A stretch of DNA of 64,000 nt from Burkholderiales bacterium (lineage in GTDB: Bacteria; Pseudomonadota; Gammaproteobacteria; Burkholderiales; Burkholderiaceae_B). Every line of letters begins with the position of its first letter. The first letter of the stretch is position 1. Both the position numbers and the translations under genes were made by a program. Below the pieces are notes generated by a model that worked only from the letters and a program-made list of their open reading frames with translations, was not told where the DNA came from and did no database searches. Positions 35,675 to 43,149 of the stretch are shown piece after piece. The stretch is from positions 1 through 64,000 of the forward strand of contig JAIXTE010000022.1 of assembly GCA_027484315.1 (NCBI GenBank), given 5' to 3'.

Positions 35675-36433
35675 TCACCCACCATAGGTTTCCAGCAAAT
35701 ACGCCACAATCACCTTCGACTCGAACATGGCTTTGCCTGTGTTTGGGTCTTCCAGGTAAGGCACCATCATCTTGTTGGTCTTGGCCATGAACTGCTCTCG
35801 TTTTCCGCCTTTCACCGGGTTGTATTCACCCAGCGCAGCATGGACACCATTCACGCCCATGTCGGCAAATTGCTCCTTGCCCAGATTAACCAGGTGGTAG
35901 GCAATTTCCAGTTCGCAGAGCACTTCCCGTACGGGCCTGCAAAATGGTGAGGCTTCAAAACTGTACAGGGTCAGCATCTGTTCGGGCTGTCTCGACTTGC
36001 GCACTTTGCTGCCAGCACCCAAACCCAAGGCAGAATTGGCAAGGCTGGACACCGCCTGCGGCAAGGCGGCCTTCACGCGCAGCGGCACTGGCCGCCTGGC
36101 ATAAGTACTGTAAAGGTACTCAATAATGTCGGCCGACTCGTACATGGCCACACCAGTGTTGTCATCCACCAAAAATGGAAACTGGGCTTTGCCGCCTTGC
36201 GCCACCACTTCCGGCCGGAAACGCTGTCCGCCTTTAGGACAGGGGTAAACGTCCGCATCCAGCGACAATTCCGTCAGAGTCTCCCTCACCAAACGGCAAT
36301 AGGGACAACCTTCAAACTCATACAGCTTCAATGGTTTTTCGGGTTGAACCGCTGCGGGCTCGCTCACCATGCCTTGCCATCCACGCAAGGTTGACGCTGC
36401 TGTGGCCAAAGCCACCTTGATCAAATGATTCAT
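35675..36433 (-). CDS. Protein with two glutaredoxin/GST N-terminal domains
   Basis: A 252-residue protein built from two homologous thioredoxin-fold units. Unit 1 (about 45-125) has LYEFEGCPYCRLVRETL with a CPYC dithiol; unit 2 (about 165-250) has LYSFEASPFCRPVREVL with a monothiol SPFC. Each unit ends with the cis-Pro and YESADIIEYL-type or FESKVIVAYL-type glutathione-binding helix. This is the tandem GST_N family, probably glutathione-dependent redox proteins. The start at 36433 follows GAGGAAAAC; the first 20 residues form a weak hydrophobic stretch that may be a signal or anchor. Confidence 0.88.
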   Translation of the reverse strand: MNHLIKVALATAASTLRGWQGMVSEPAAVQPEKPLKLYEFEGCPYCRLVRETLTELSLDADVYPCPKGGQRFRPEVVAQGGKAQFPFLVDDNTGVAMYESADIIEYLYSTYARRPVPLRVKAALPQAVSSLANSALGLGAGSKVRKSRQPEQMLTLYSFEASPFCRPVREVLCELEIAYHLVNLGKEQFADMGVNGVHAALGEYNPVKGGKREQFMAKTNKMMVPYLEDPNTGKAMFESKVIVAYLLETYGG

Positions 36434-36446
36434 CTTGTTTTCCTCG

Positions 36447-37352
36447 TCAATGCGCGCTTTTGTCATCCAGCGCGCTTAAACCTGCAGCCAGCAAAATCAT
36501 GGCACCGCCAACCCCTACCTGCAGGGTCAACACTTCATCAGTCAAAACAATGGCCGACAAAGTGGCAAACACCACTTCAGACAACATCACCACCGACGTC
36601 ACATTGGCAGGCAAACGCGACGCGCCATATTGCAAACCATAATTGGCCAACAGCAAAGTCACGGCAAAAGCCACCAACACACCCACACCATAACCGCCGG
36701 GCACCACAGGCCACTGCACAATCGAATTGCCCGCACCCAACACCGCAGCCAAAGCAATTGCCACGGCAGTGGGTGCGACAACACCCCCCACAAACATCGC
36801 AAACAAACGAGCCTGCGCTGTACGCTCGGCCTGGTGGCGCAACAGGATGTTGTTGAGTGCAAAGGCAGCACCCCCCATCAAGCCCAACCATTCCGCCATG
36901 TTGGACGGCACAGGGAAGCCCAAGGCGCCCTCGGGGCTCAACACCAGCACAGCACCGGCGAATGCCAACCCGACACGCAAAATCGCCTTGATGGAAATTG
37001 CTTCTTTGAGCACCACACGGGCCAGCAGAACAGACCAAATGGGCATCAGGTAAAACAGCAACACCACGCGAATCACTTCGCCAATGGACACGCCCCAGTT
37101 AAAACCCACCATGGTAGTGCCGGCAGCCAATGCCAACAACCAAAGGGGCTTGTGCTTCAGGAACTCAGCCAGCACCTGTGGCATGGCACACAGCAACACG
37201 ATCGCACCAAGCAAGTAAGTCGCCGACGAGGACCACAGGGGGTGAAGCCCCTCAGCTTGCAGTTCTCGCAAAGGCCACCATGACAAGCCCCACACCAAGG
37301 CGTTCAACACAAGGGCCAGATGCGGCAAGGCCCGTTTACCAAAATCAGGCAC
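36447..37352 (-). CDS. EamA/DMT-superfamily transporter
   Basis: A 301-residue inner-membrane protein with ten hydrophobic helices and two EamA repeats. It starts with LVLNALVWGLSWWPLREL (the family's NxxxWGxxxxxxK/R-like first helix) and ends with SVVMLSEVVFATLSAIVLTDE, the typical ninth/tenth helix motif. The substrate is unknown. It is not a recent copy of the other EamA gene in the window; the two differ throughout. It overlaps the upstream oxidoreductase gene by 8 bases, suggesting a shared transcript. Confidence 0.92.
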   Translation of the reverse strand: MPDFGKRALPHLALVLNALVWGLSWWPLRELQAEGLHPLWSSSATYLLGAIVLLCAMPQVLAEFLKHKPLWLLALAAGTTMVGFNWGVSIGEVIRVVLLFYLMPIWSVLLARVVLKEAISIKAILRVGLAFAGAVLVLSPEGALGFPVPSNMAEWLGLMGGAAFALNNILLRHQAERTAQARLFAMFVGGVVAPTAVAIALAAVLGAGNSIVQWPVVPGGYGVGVLVAFAVTLLLANYGLQYGASRLPANVTSVVMLSEVVFATLSAIVLTDEVLTLQVGVGGAMILLAAGLSALDDKSAH

Positions 37353-38355
37353 AGTTCACCACCACACGCCCTTGCAATTGATTGGCAAGCACAAGGCGCG
37401 CACTGTCCAGCGCTTGTGCGAGGCGCACTTCCTTGATCATGAAGTCCAGGTCGTACTCACCCAGCGCCTGCGCCAACATGCCCCAGGCACGGTCTCGCTC
37501 AGCGTGCGTTCTGTACACACAGTTGATACCACGCAGGGTTATTCCCCGCAGAATGAAAGGGGCCACACTGCCCTGAAAATCCATGCCCTGGGCCAAACCA
37601 CACGCAGCAACCACGCCGCCATAACGGGTTTGTGCGCAGGCATTCACCAGGGTGTGGCTGCCCACACTGTCCACCACCGCTGCGAACTGCTCTTTTTGCA
37701 AAGGCTTTCCAGCGCGCGACATCGATTCCCGGTGAATCAGGTGGGTCGACCCCAATTGCAGGCGTTCAAAATGCTTGGCGGCCGACTCCGATACCGGCTC
37801 ACCCATGGCATCAATGGAACCTGTCAGCCCCACGACCTCATATCCCAAATGTTGCAGCAACAGGCAGGCCACTGAACCCACGCCGCCGCTGACGCCGGTC
37901 ACCAGTACGGGGCCATCGCTCGGCTTCACAGGGTGGTCTTGCAAGGCCATCACGCACAATGCAGCGGTATAACCCGCAGTGCCCAAAGCCGCAGCCCAGC
38001 GGGCGCTTCGGCCTTCAGGAATCGGGGATATCCACTGCGCAGGCACGCTGGCCCGCTCGGCCAAACCGCCCCAATGGGTTTCACCCAAGCCCCAGTCGTT
38101 CACCTGACACACCGTGCCAACAGGCCACTGGCCTGAATTGGACTCGATCACCTCACCCACCGCATCAATGCCATGCACCATGGGGTATTTGCGTGCAATC
38201 GGGGCGGTGTGGGTCAAGGCCAGCGCGTCTTTGTAATTCAGGCAGCTGTAGTGCAATTTCAATTGCACATCCTGCCCGGCAAACTCGGTTTCATCGAGTT
38301 CTACCAACTCCGCCTGCGCCTGGTCTGCCGACCGGGAAATCCATGCCCTGATCAT
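37345..38355 (-). CDS. acuI: Acrylyl-CoA reductase-like quinone oxidoreductase (AcuI/YhdH family)
   Basis: A 336-residue medium-chain dehydrogenase without the structural zinc cysteines. Motifs: LNYKDALALT near the N terminus, NDWGLGETHWGGLAERA, and the nucleotide-binding VLVTGVSGGVGSVACLLL. VNDWGLGE and the RTHAERDRAW segment are typical of the AcuI/YhdH branch, which reduces acryloyl-CoA to propionyl-CoA with NADPH. It is the first gene of a minus-strand pair with the EamA transporter. The PaaX regulator is divergent and may control it. Confidence 0.88.
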   Translation of the reverse strand: MIRAWISRSADQAQAELVELDETEFAGQDVQLKLHYSCLNYKDALALTHTAPIARKYPMVHGIDAVGEVIESNSGQWPVGTVCQVNDWGLGETHWGGLAERASVPAQWISPIPEGRSARWAAALGTAGYTAALCVMALQDHPVKPSDGPVLVTGVSGGVGSVACLLLQHLGYEVVGLTGSIDAMGEPVSESAAKHFERLQLGSTHLIHRESMSRAGKPLQKEQFAAVVDSVGSHTLVNACAQTRYGGVVAACGLAQGMDFQGSVAPFILRGITLRGINCVYRTHAERDRAWGMLAQALGEYDLDFMIKEVRLAQALDSARLVLANQLQGRVVVNCA

Positions 38356-38466
38356 TTTGTCTCCTTATTCCGAGTGAGCCAATGATCGCACAAACCAGTG
38401 ACCAAATTTGCGTGATGCGCCGGCCTTGCATACACTTCAGGTTTGCCTTGGAAGAACAACAACACA

Positions 38467-39258
38467 GTGCGCAAACCCACCGCCAAAAGCCTTATTCTTG
38501 ACCTGTTGCTGGCCTCCAAAGGCCGCCCCCTTTCCGCCAAACAGGCGATTGCCGCCTGCGGTATCTTCGACATCAGCGTGAACAACACGCGCGTCGCCCT
38601 GGTACGCCTGTCGGCTGAAGGCCTGATTGAATCGGCCGGTCGCGCGTTGTATCAACTCACTGACGATGCACACACCCTGGCCGACGATGTGGCGGCCTGG
38701 CGCACCCGCAGCACCCGTGTTCGCCAGTGGGATGGCAGCTACATCGTGGTTCAGGCAGAAAAGCTTTCCCGCAACGAGGCCAAGCAACAACGCGCCCGCG
38801 CCCGTTCGCTTTTGATGCTCGGCTTCCAACCCTTGAACGAATACCTGTTCATTCGCCCCAACAACATTGAAGACAGTCTTGAAACCGTCAGGGCACGGCT
38901 CTACAAACTGGGCCTGGAAAAAGAAGCACCCGTGTTTCAAGCCAGCGGGTTTGACAGCACCACGGAACACCGAATTACAACCCTGTGGGCACCTCGGGAA
39001 CTGGAACAAAACTATTCCCAACTTGAGAAAAAAATGCGCACCTGGCTTGACCGCTTCCACGCGCTTGAACCGGAAGTGGCGGCACGCGAATCATTTCTGC
39101 TGGGTGGCACAGCCATCAAGCATGTCGTCTACGACCCTTTTTTGCCAAGCGAGTGGGTAGATGTGCAGGCACGCAAACAGTTCCTGAGTGCGGTGGATGA
39201 AGTCGACCAGGCCGGCATGCGAATCTGGAACAGCATGTGGGAGAACGCGGAAAGCTGA
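38467..39258 (+). CDS. PaaX family transcriptional regulator
   Basis: About 263 residues. The N terminus (KSLILDLLLASKGRPLSA, then NNTRVALVRLSAEGLIES) is the PaaX winged helix; the central WDGSYIVVQAEKLSR and the C-terminal EWVDVQARKQFLSAVDE fit the PaaX-like effector domain. PaaX represses phenylacetyl-CoA catabolism in other bacteria, and paralogues control other CoA-linked pathways. No paa genes are nearby, so the target may be the divergent AcuI-like gene. The start is GTG 38467 (GGAAGA about 11 bases upstream) or TTG 38443. Confidence 0.82.
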   Translation: MRKPTAKSLILDLLLASKGRPLSAKQAIAACGIFDISVNNTRVALVRLSAEGLIESAGRALYQLTDDAHTLADDVAAWRTRSTRVRQWDGSYIVVQAEKLSRNEAKQQRARARSLLMLGFQPLNEYLFIRPNNIEDSLETVRARLYKLGLEKEAPVFQASGFDSTTEHRITTLWAPRELEQNYSQLEKKMRTWLDRFHALEPEVAARESFLLGGTAIKHVVYDPFLPSEWVDVQARKQFLSAVDEVDQAGMRIWNSMWENAES

Positions 39259-39268
39259 TGTGCTGTCT

Positions 39269-39374
39269 GCTTGATTCTGCACTGACGCTGATTTGCTGCC
39301 TCATCATGGGTTGCTTGATTCCGTACTGACGTTGATCTGCTGCCTCATCAAGGGTTGCTTGATTCCGCACTGAA
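39269..39374 (+). repeat. 44-bp direct repeat, about 2.4 copies
   Basis: The element GCTTGATTCTGCACTGAC recurs with small changes at 39269, 39313 and 39357, a constant period of 44 bases. The shared remainder includes CTGCTGCCTCATCA. It starts 11 bases after the PaaX stop codon. It is too regular to be chance and has no coding support. Confidence 0.85.
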
Positions 39375-39640
39375 AACCGCTTTTCCCTTTTTGAAGGAAG
39401 GCATTTCATTCACCCAAACCCGACAAAAAAGATGGTCGGGCTTGGGTGTCGCGCATTGCGCGAGCATTCAAGCCTTGTTCAAACCGGGGCGGTTTTCTTG
39501 AATGTGCGAAACAAGCAAACCCATCGCCGAGTCATCAAGCCACCGCCCGTTTTAATCGCAACCAGCGCCTAGCCCACGCCGAGATTAAACGATGGCTCGG
39601 ATTGCCGCCATCTCAGCGCGATCCATCACTGCCGATTTTG

Positions 39641-39720
39641 TGTCCAATCAGCAGCGAAGTTCCAATCGCGCTGATTGGACAAGTAACTGACAGGCGATCA
39701 ATTGGAATCCGCGTTGATTG
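39641..39720. promoter_or_regulatory. Inverted repeat and cluster of TCCAAT/ATTGGA elements
   Basis: Perfect 12-base arms TGTCCAATCAGC (39641-39652) and GCTGATTGGACA (39670-39681) flank 17 bases. Further half-sites TCCAAT (39661), ATTGGA (39691 area) and GATTGGG (39717 area) follow. The cluster is about 50-180 bases upstream of the hydrolase start and could be a multi-site operator or a hairpin. Confidence 0.5.
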
Positions 39721-39767
39721 GGCAAAGAACCTCCGCGCGCATGGTTTAGAGTAAACCCTCATCCGAA

Positions 39768-41048
39768 ATGCCCCACACTGCGTATACACTTCGAGCATCC
39801 CAACCTTGCACCGCAGCACCCGTGAAAAAACTATTCAAAACTGCTTTGAAAATCAATGAATTGGCCGTGAACACTGCGACCAACGCAGCGGACTGGTTTT
39901 TTCGCAAAGAGATACTGATTCAGTCGGGAAAAACCGAATACGAGGTGATTGCCGAGCACTTACCCATGCGTGTGCGTTATTACGCACCCAAGGCTGGTTC
40001 AACGGCCAACGTACATTCAGTGCCACTGGTCATGGTGCCGCCACTGGGAGTGACCACCGAAACTTTTGACCTGATGCCTGATCGCAGCCTGGTCAAATCC
40101 ATGGTTGAAGCCGGCTTCCGTGTCTACCTGGTGGATTGGGGCAAACCCGAGCGCAAAGACGGCCACCTGGGTCTGTTCGACTACAGCCACACCATGATGG
40201 GTCAGGCCCTTGATGCGGTTCGTAAACACAGTCAATCGAAAGAGATTTCATTGTTCGGCTGGTGTATGGGTGGTTTGCTGTGCCTGCTTTACGCTGGTTA
40301 CGGGCACGACAAGCACATCCGCAACCTGGTGACTGTGGCCAGCCCCATCGACCTGCGCGATGGCAAGAACATCATGGCTTTTGCATCCAACACATTGAAT
40401 GTCACAGCCCGCTTCATTCGCAAGTACAGCGAGTTCCGCCTGGATCGGATCAACCCCACCCTGTTCAGCCCACCCGGGTGGATGGTCAGCCTTGGATTCA
40501 AACTGACCGCACCGGTGGCGAGCATCACCACCTACTGGGACTTGCTGACCCGCCTGAATGACCGTGATTTTGTTGAACAGCACACCACTACAGCCGATTA
40601 CCTGAACAACATGATGCTGTACCCGGGCGGAGTGGTTCGTGATTTCATGATCCGCTTCGCAGTGGACAACAAACTGGCTCATGGCAAGGTCAAAATCGGC
40701 GAACTGGTTTCAGACCTCGGCAACATCACGGCCAATATGCTGGTGTTTGCGGGCGAAACCGACCACTTGGTGCCCGGCAACATGGCCAAGAAAAGCCTGC
40801 GGATGGTCGCCTCCAGTGACAAATCTTTCCGACTTGCACCCGGTGGGCACATGGGTGTCATCTTGGGTAGCCAAGCCCGCGAACACGTCTGGAAACAGGC
40901 TGCAGAATGGCTAGAAGGCCATTCACAAGTGCAGGTACCTCCAGCCGCCGCACCTGTTGCTAACAAACCCAAGGCAAGCAGACCGAAAGCCACTACTGTC
41001 AGGAAACCAAGGGCACGCATTCAAAAAGACACGCCCCGCGCAGCCTGA
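39768..41048 (+). CDS. PHA synthase-like alpha/beta hydrolase (PhaC class III type)
   Basis: Up to 426 residues. The nucleophile motif is FGWCMGG, with Cys in the G-x-C-x-G position as in PHA synthases (lipases have Ser); Asp lies in FAGETDHLVP and His in APGGHMGVILG. These correspond to the PhaC catalytic triad, and the length matches the short class III PhaC subunit. It may polymerise hydroxyacyl-CoA; no PhaE, PhaA or PhaB gene is adjacent, so the role is inferred. The C-terminal 50 residues are a Pro/Ala/Lys/Arg tail like those of DNA- or granule-binding proteins. The start may be ATG 39768 or GTG 39822; neither has a good ribosome binding site. Confidence 0.85.
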   Translation: MPHTAYTLRASQPCTAAPVKKLFKTALKINELAVNTATNAADWFFRKEILIQSGKTEYEVIAEHLPMRVRYYAPKAGSTANVHSVPLVMVPPLGVTTETFDLMPDRSLVKSMVEAGFRVYLVDWGKPERKDGHLGLFDYSHTMMGQALDAVRKHSQSKEISLFGWCMGGLLCLLYAGYGHDKHIRNLVTVASPIDLRDGKNIMAFASNTLNVTARFIRKYSEFRLDRINPTLFSPPGWMVSLGFKLTAPVASITTYWDLLTRLNDRDFVEQHTTTADYLNNMMLYPGGVVRDFMIRFAVDNKLAHGKVKIGELVSDLGNITANMLVFAGETDHLVPGNMAKKSLRMVASSDKSFRLAPGGHMGVILGSQAREHVWKQAAEWLEGHSQVQVPPAAAPVANKPKASRPKATTVRKPRARIQKDTPRAA

Positions 41049-41068
41049 AAACACCCTGATAAACACCC

Positions 41069-41099
41069 TGACAACAGCCACGAACGTGGCCTGTTGTCA
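41069..41099 (+). terminator. Long hairpin after the PHA-synthase-like gene
   Basis: Arms TGACAACAGCCACG and CGTGG-C-CTGTTGTCA pair over 14 positions with one bulged C and a 2-base loop. It lies 21 bases after the stop codon. There is no U-run, so it is a probable but not canonical terminator. Just before it, AAACACCCTGA occurs twice in a row. Confidence 0.55.
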
Positions 41100-41126
41100 C
41101 AAATAATTCACAATACAATTCGACAT

Positions 41127-41150
41127 TTCCATTATTATCGAATAATGGAA
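41127..41150. promoter_or_regulatory. ArsR operator candidate overlapping the arsR start codon
   Basis: Perfect inverted repeat: arm TTCCATTATT at 41127-41136, 4-base spacer, arm AATAATGGAA at 41141-41150. The arsR ATG (41145) lies inside the right arm. ArsR-family repressors bind such AT-rich palindromes, so this is the likely autoregulatory site. Confidence 0.7.
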
Positions 41151-41480
41151 GAAAACAACATCATCAGAGCCTTGGCTGCATTGGCCCAAACCTCACGTCT
41201 ACGGCTGTTTCGCGCCCTCGTGGTTGCCGGCCCTGCCGGCTTGACTCCTGGCCAATTGAGCGAACGGTTTGAAATTCCCGCAGCTACGCTGTCTTTCCAC
41301 TTGAAAGAACTGAGTAATGCCGGGTTGATTCATCCAATCCGGGAAGGTCGAAACCTGATCTACAGCGCACAGTTTGATCACATGAACGGTGTGATCTCCT
41401 ACCTCACGGAAAACTGCTGCGAAGGCCGAGGTTGCTCAATTGTCAACACCACTGAAAACAAAGAGGCTCAACATGGCTGA
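41145..41480 (+). CDS. arsR: ArsR family arsenic-responsive repressor
   Basis: A 111-residue winged-helix protein (RLRLFRALVVAG, then PAATLSFHLKELSNAGLI). The classic E. coli CVC motif in the recognition helix is absent. Instead three cysteines sit at the C terminus, C91, C92 and C97 in ENCCEGRGC, much like the As(III) site of Acidithiobacillus ferrooxidans ArsR (three C-terminal cysteines). It is therefore expected to release DNA upon binding As(III). The start at 41145 gives the usual family length. The gene overlaps the first arsC by 8 bases, so the whole operon should be co-regulated. Confidence 0.92.
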   Translation: MEENNIIRALAALAQTSRLRLFRALVVAGPAGLTPGQLSERFEIPAATLSFHLKELSNAGLIHPIREGRNLIYSAQFDHMNGVISYLTENCCEGRGCSIVNTTENKEAQHG

Positions 41481-41973
41481 CAAAACATTCAATGTGCTCT
41501 TTATCTGTACAGGAAACTCGGCGCGCTCCATCCTGGCAGAGGCCATTCTCAACCAATTGGGCAAAGGCCAATTCAAGGCTTACTCGGCAGGTAGCTTCCC
41601 GGCTGGGCAAGTGAACCCACACGCCCTTGAATTACTTCAACGCTGGGAAATCGAAGGCACAGGTTTGCGCAGCAAAAGCTGGGATGAATTTGCAGCCCCC
41701 GGTGCGCCACAGATGGACTTTGTTTTCACCGTGTGTGACCAGGCCGCGGGTGAAGTGTGCCCGGTGTGGCCCGGTCAACCCATTCTGGCCCACTGGGGCG
41801 CGCCCGACCCCGCCAAGGCGGAGGGCACTCCTGAACAGATCTCGCAGCAATTCCGCAATGTCGGCCTGCTGCTACGAACGCGCATTGAATTGATGCTGGC
41901 GCTGCCCATTGCCAAGCTTGAAAAACTGGCCATTCAACACGAAGTCGAACAAATAGGAAAAGTAACATCATGA
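41473..41973 (+). CDS. arsC: Arsenate reductase, low-molecular-weight phosphatase type (copy 1)
   Basis: A 166-residue protein with the Cx5R loop CTGNSARS near the N terminus and two further cysteines in FTVCDQAAGEVCP, plus the DP general-acid region (APDPAKAEG). The pattern is that of the LMW-PTP-like ArsC family found next to ArsR and aquaporin or Acr3. It reduces arsenate to arsenite using thiols as electron source. AAGAGG lies about 6 bases before the ATG. It is followed by a second, different ArsC with an ATGA overlap. Confidence 0.9.
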   Translation: MADKTFNVLFICTGNSARSILAEAILNQLGKGQFKAYSAGSFPAGQVNPHALELLQRWEIEGTGLRSKSWDEFAAPGAPQMDFVFTVCDQAAGEVCPVWPGQPILAHWGAPDPAKAEGTPEQISQQFRNVGLLLRTRIELMLALPIAKLEKLAIQHEVEQIGKVTS

Positions 41974-42458
41974 GCACCAATGTACTCATTCTTTGTACCC
42001 ACAATTCTGCCCGCAGCGTGCTGTCTGAGGGCATGCTGAACCACCTGGCCCAGCAATACGGAAAAGACATCAAGGCCTACAGCGCGGGCAGTGCCCCCAG
42101 TGGGCGCGTCAACCCTTACGCATTGCAAGCCTTGGCCAGCGTCGGAATCGACACCAGCGCCTATGTCAGCAAAAGCTGGGACGTGTTCACCGAGCCTGAC
42201 GCACCCAAAATCGATATTGTGATCACCGTGTGCGACAGTGCCGCTTCCGAGCAGTGCCCCTACTGGCCAGGCAGCCCAGTGAAAACACACTGGGGCTATC
42301 CCGACCCATCCAGTGAAATTGAAGAAAACAAGCCCCGTGCATTCGAGCTGACCCGCCAAGCCATTGCCTACAAGATGATGCAATTGATCCAACTGCCTTT
42401 GGGCCAAATGAGCACCTCCGAACTGAATGTCGCATTGGCCGCCATTGCACGGAGCTGA
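41970..42458 (+). CDS. arsC: Arsenate reductase, low-molecular-weight phosphatase type (copy 2)
   Basis: A 162-residue homologue of the preceding gene. It has the loop CTHNSARS, the cysteine pair in ITVCDSAASEQCP and the YPDPSSEIE acid region. The two copies share the fold and the SKSWD and YSAGS segments but are clearly divergent, so this is an old duplication or two separately acquired enzymes. The stop of copy 1 and start of copy 2 overlap as ATGA. Differences next to the first Cys (Thr-Gly versus Thr-His) could reflect different reductants. Confidence 0.9.
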   Translation: MSTNVLILCTHNSARSVLSEGMLNHLAQQYGKDIKAYSAGSAPSGRVNPYALQALASVGIDTSAYVSKSWDVFTEPDAPKIDIVITVCDSAASEQCPYWPGSPVKTHWGYPDPSSEIEENKPRAFELTRQAIAYKMMQLIQLPLGQMSTSELNVALAAIARS

Positions 42459-42462
42459 TTGA

Positions 42463-43149
42463 ATGTATTCACTTCCACAAAGACTAGGCGCTGAATTTCT
42501 CGGCACCCTCCTGCTTCTGGCCATTGTGATTGGTTCTGGCGTGATGGCAGAGAATCTATCCGCGGGCAACAACGGGGTAGCGCTGATTGCCAACACATTG
42601 GCCACGGTGTTCGGCCTGTACATCCTGATCGAAGTGTTTGGCCCAATCAGCGGTGCTCACTTCAACCCTGTGGTCACGTTGACCATGGTTTTGCTGAAGC
42701 GCCAAGCCGGCTGGGAATTCATCCCCTACACCCTGGTTCAGTTGGCAGGCGCCTTCGCGGGCGCAGTCCTGGTTCACCAAATGTTCGACATGGAATTGCT
42801 GCAGTTTTCAGAAAAGGCACGCACCGGTTGGGGCATCTGGACCGGTGAGATTGTGGCCACGGCTGGTTTGTTGCTGGTCATCTTGATGGCCAAACAGGAA
42901 CGTGTGTCGGGTATGGTGGCCTGCTATATCGGTGCAGCGTATTGGTTCACTTCCAGCACATCATTCGCCAACCCAGCCGCAGCTTTTGGTCGCCAGTTTT
43001 CAAACAGTTTTGCCGGCATTGCACCAGTCGATGTACCCGCTTATGTGGCGTTTGAAATCATCGGTGGCTTGCTCGCTTTGGCTTTGTACAAACTGTTCAG
43101 TCACAACAAGTCCGTTACAACTTCCCAGGCTCCCAACCCGGCGGCTTGA
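42463..43149 (+). CDS. aqpS: Aquaporin/MIP channel of the arsenic operon (AqpS-like)
   Basis: A 228-residue six-helix channel. Both half-helix motifs are present: GAHFNPVVTLTM (NPV) and SFANPAAAFGRQF (NPA). Its place directly after two arsC genes, with no arsB, acr3 or arsA in the operon, matches the arsR-aqpS-arsC type known from Sinorhizobium, where arsenite made inside the cell leaves down its gradient through AqpS. The C-terminal 35 bases overlap, antisense, the end of the convergent hydroxylase gene. Confidence 0.88.
   Translation: MYSLPQRLGAEFLGTLLLLAIVIGSGVMAENLSAGNNGVALIANTLATVFGLYILIEVFGPISGAHFNPVVTLTMVLLKRQAGWEFIPYTLVQLAGAFAGAVLVHQMFDMELLQFSEKARTGWGIWTGEIVATAGLLLVILMAKQERVSGMVACYIGAAYWFTSSTSFANPAAAFGRQFSNSFAGIAPVDVPAYVAFEIIGGLLALALYKLFSHNKSVTTSQAPNPAA

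Larger units (their letters stand above)
39259..39767. other. 509-base non-coding region with tandem repeats and inverted repeats
   Basis: This is the longest gene-free stretch in the window. The left part holds a 44-base direct repeat; the right part, close to the PHA-synthase-like gene, holds a cluster of TCCAAT/ATTGGA elements. A 102-residue open frame (39446-39754) has no ribosome binding site or recognisable protein features and is not called. No RNA gene is recognisable. Confidence 0.6.

Noticed and set aside
36630-37283. 217-residue antisense frame in the EamA gene
   Set aside because: His/Gln-rich translation of codons that encode membrane helices on the other strand.
39446-39754. 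102-residue open frame in the non-coding gap
   Set aside because: No ribosome binding site, no domain-like pattern, and its DNA is explained by inverted-repeat elements.
41473-42458. The two ArsC-type genes as tyrosine phosphatases
   Set aside because: The Cx5R loop is shared with LMW phosphatases, but the extra cysteine pair and arsR/aquaporin context favour arsenate reductase.
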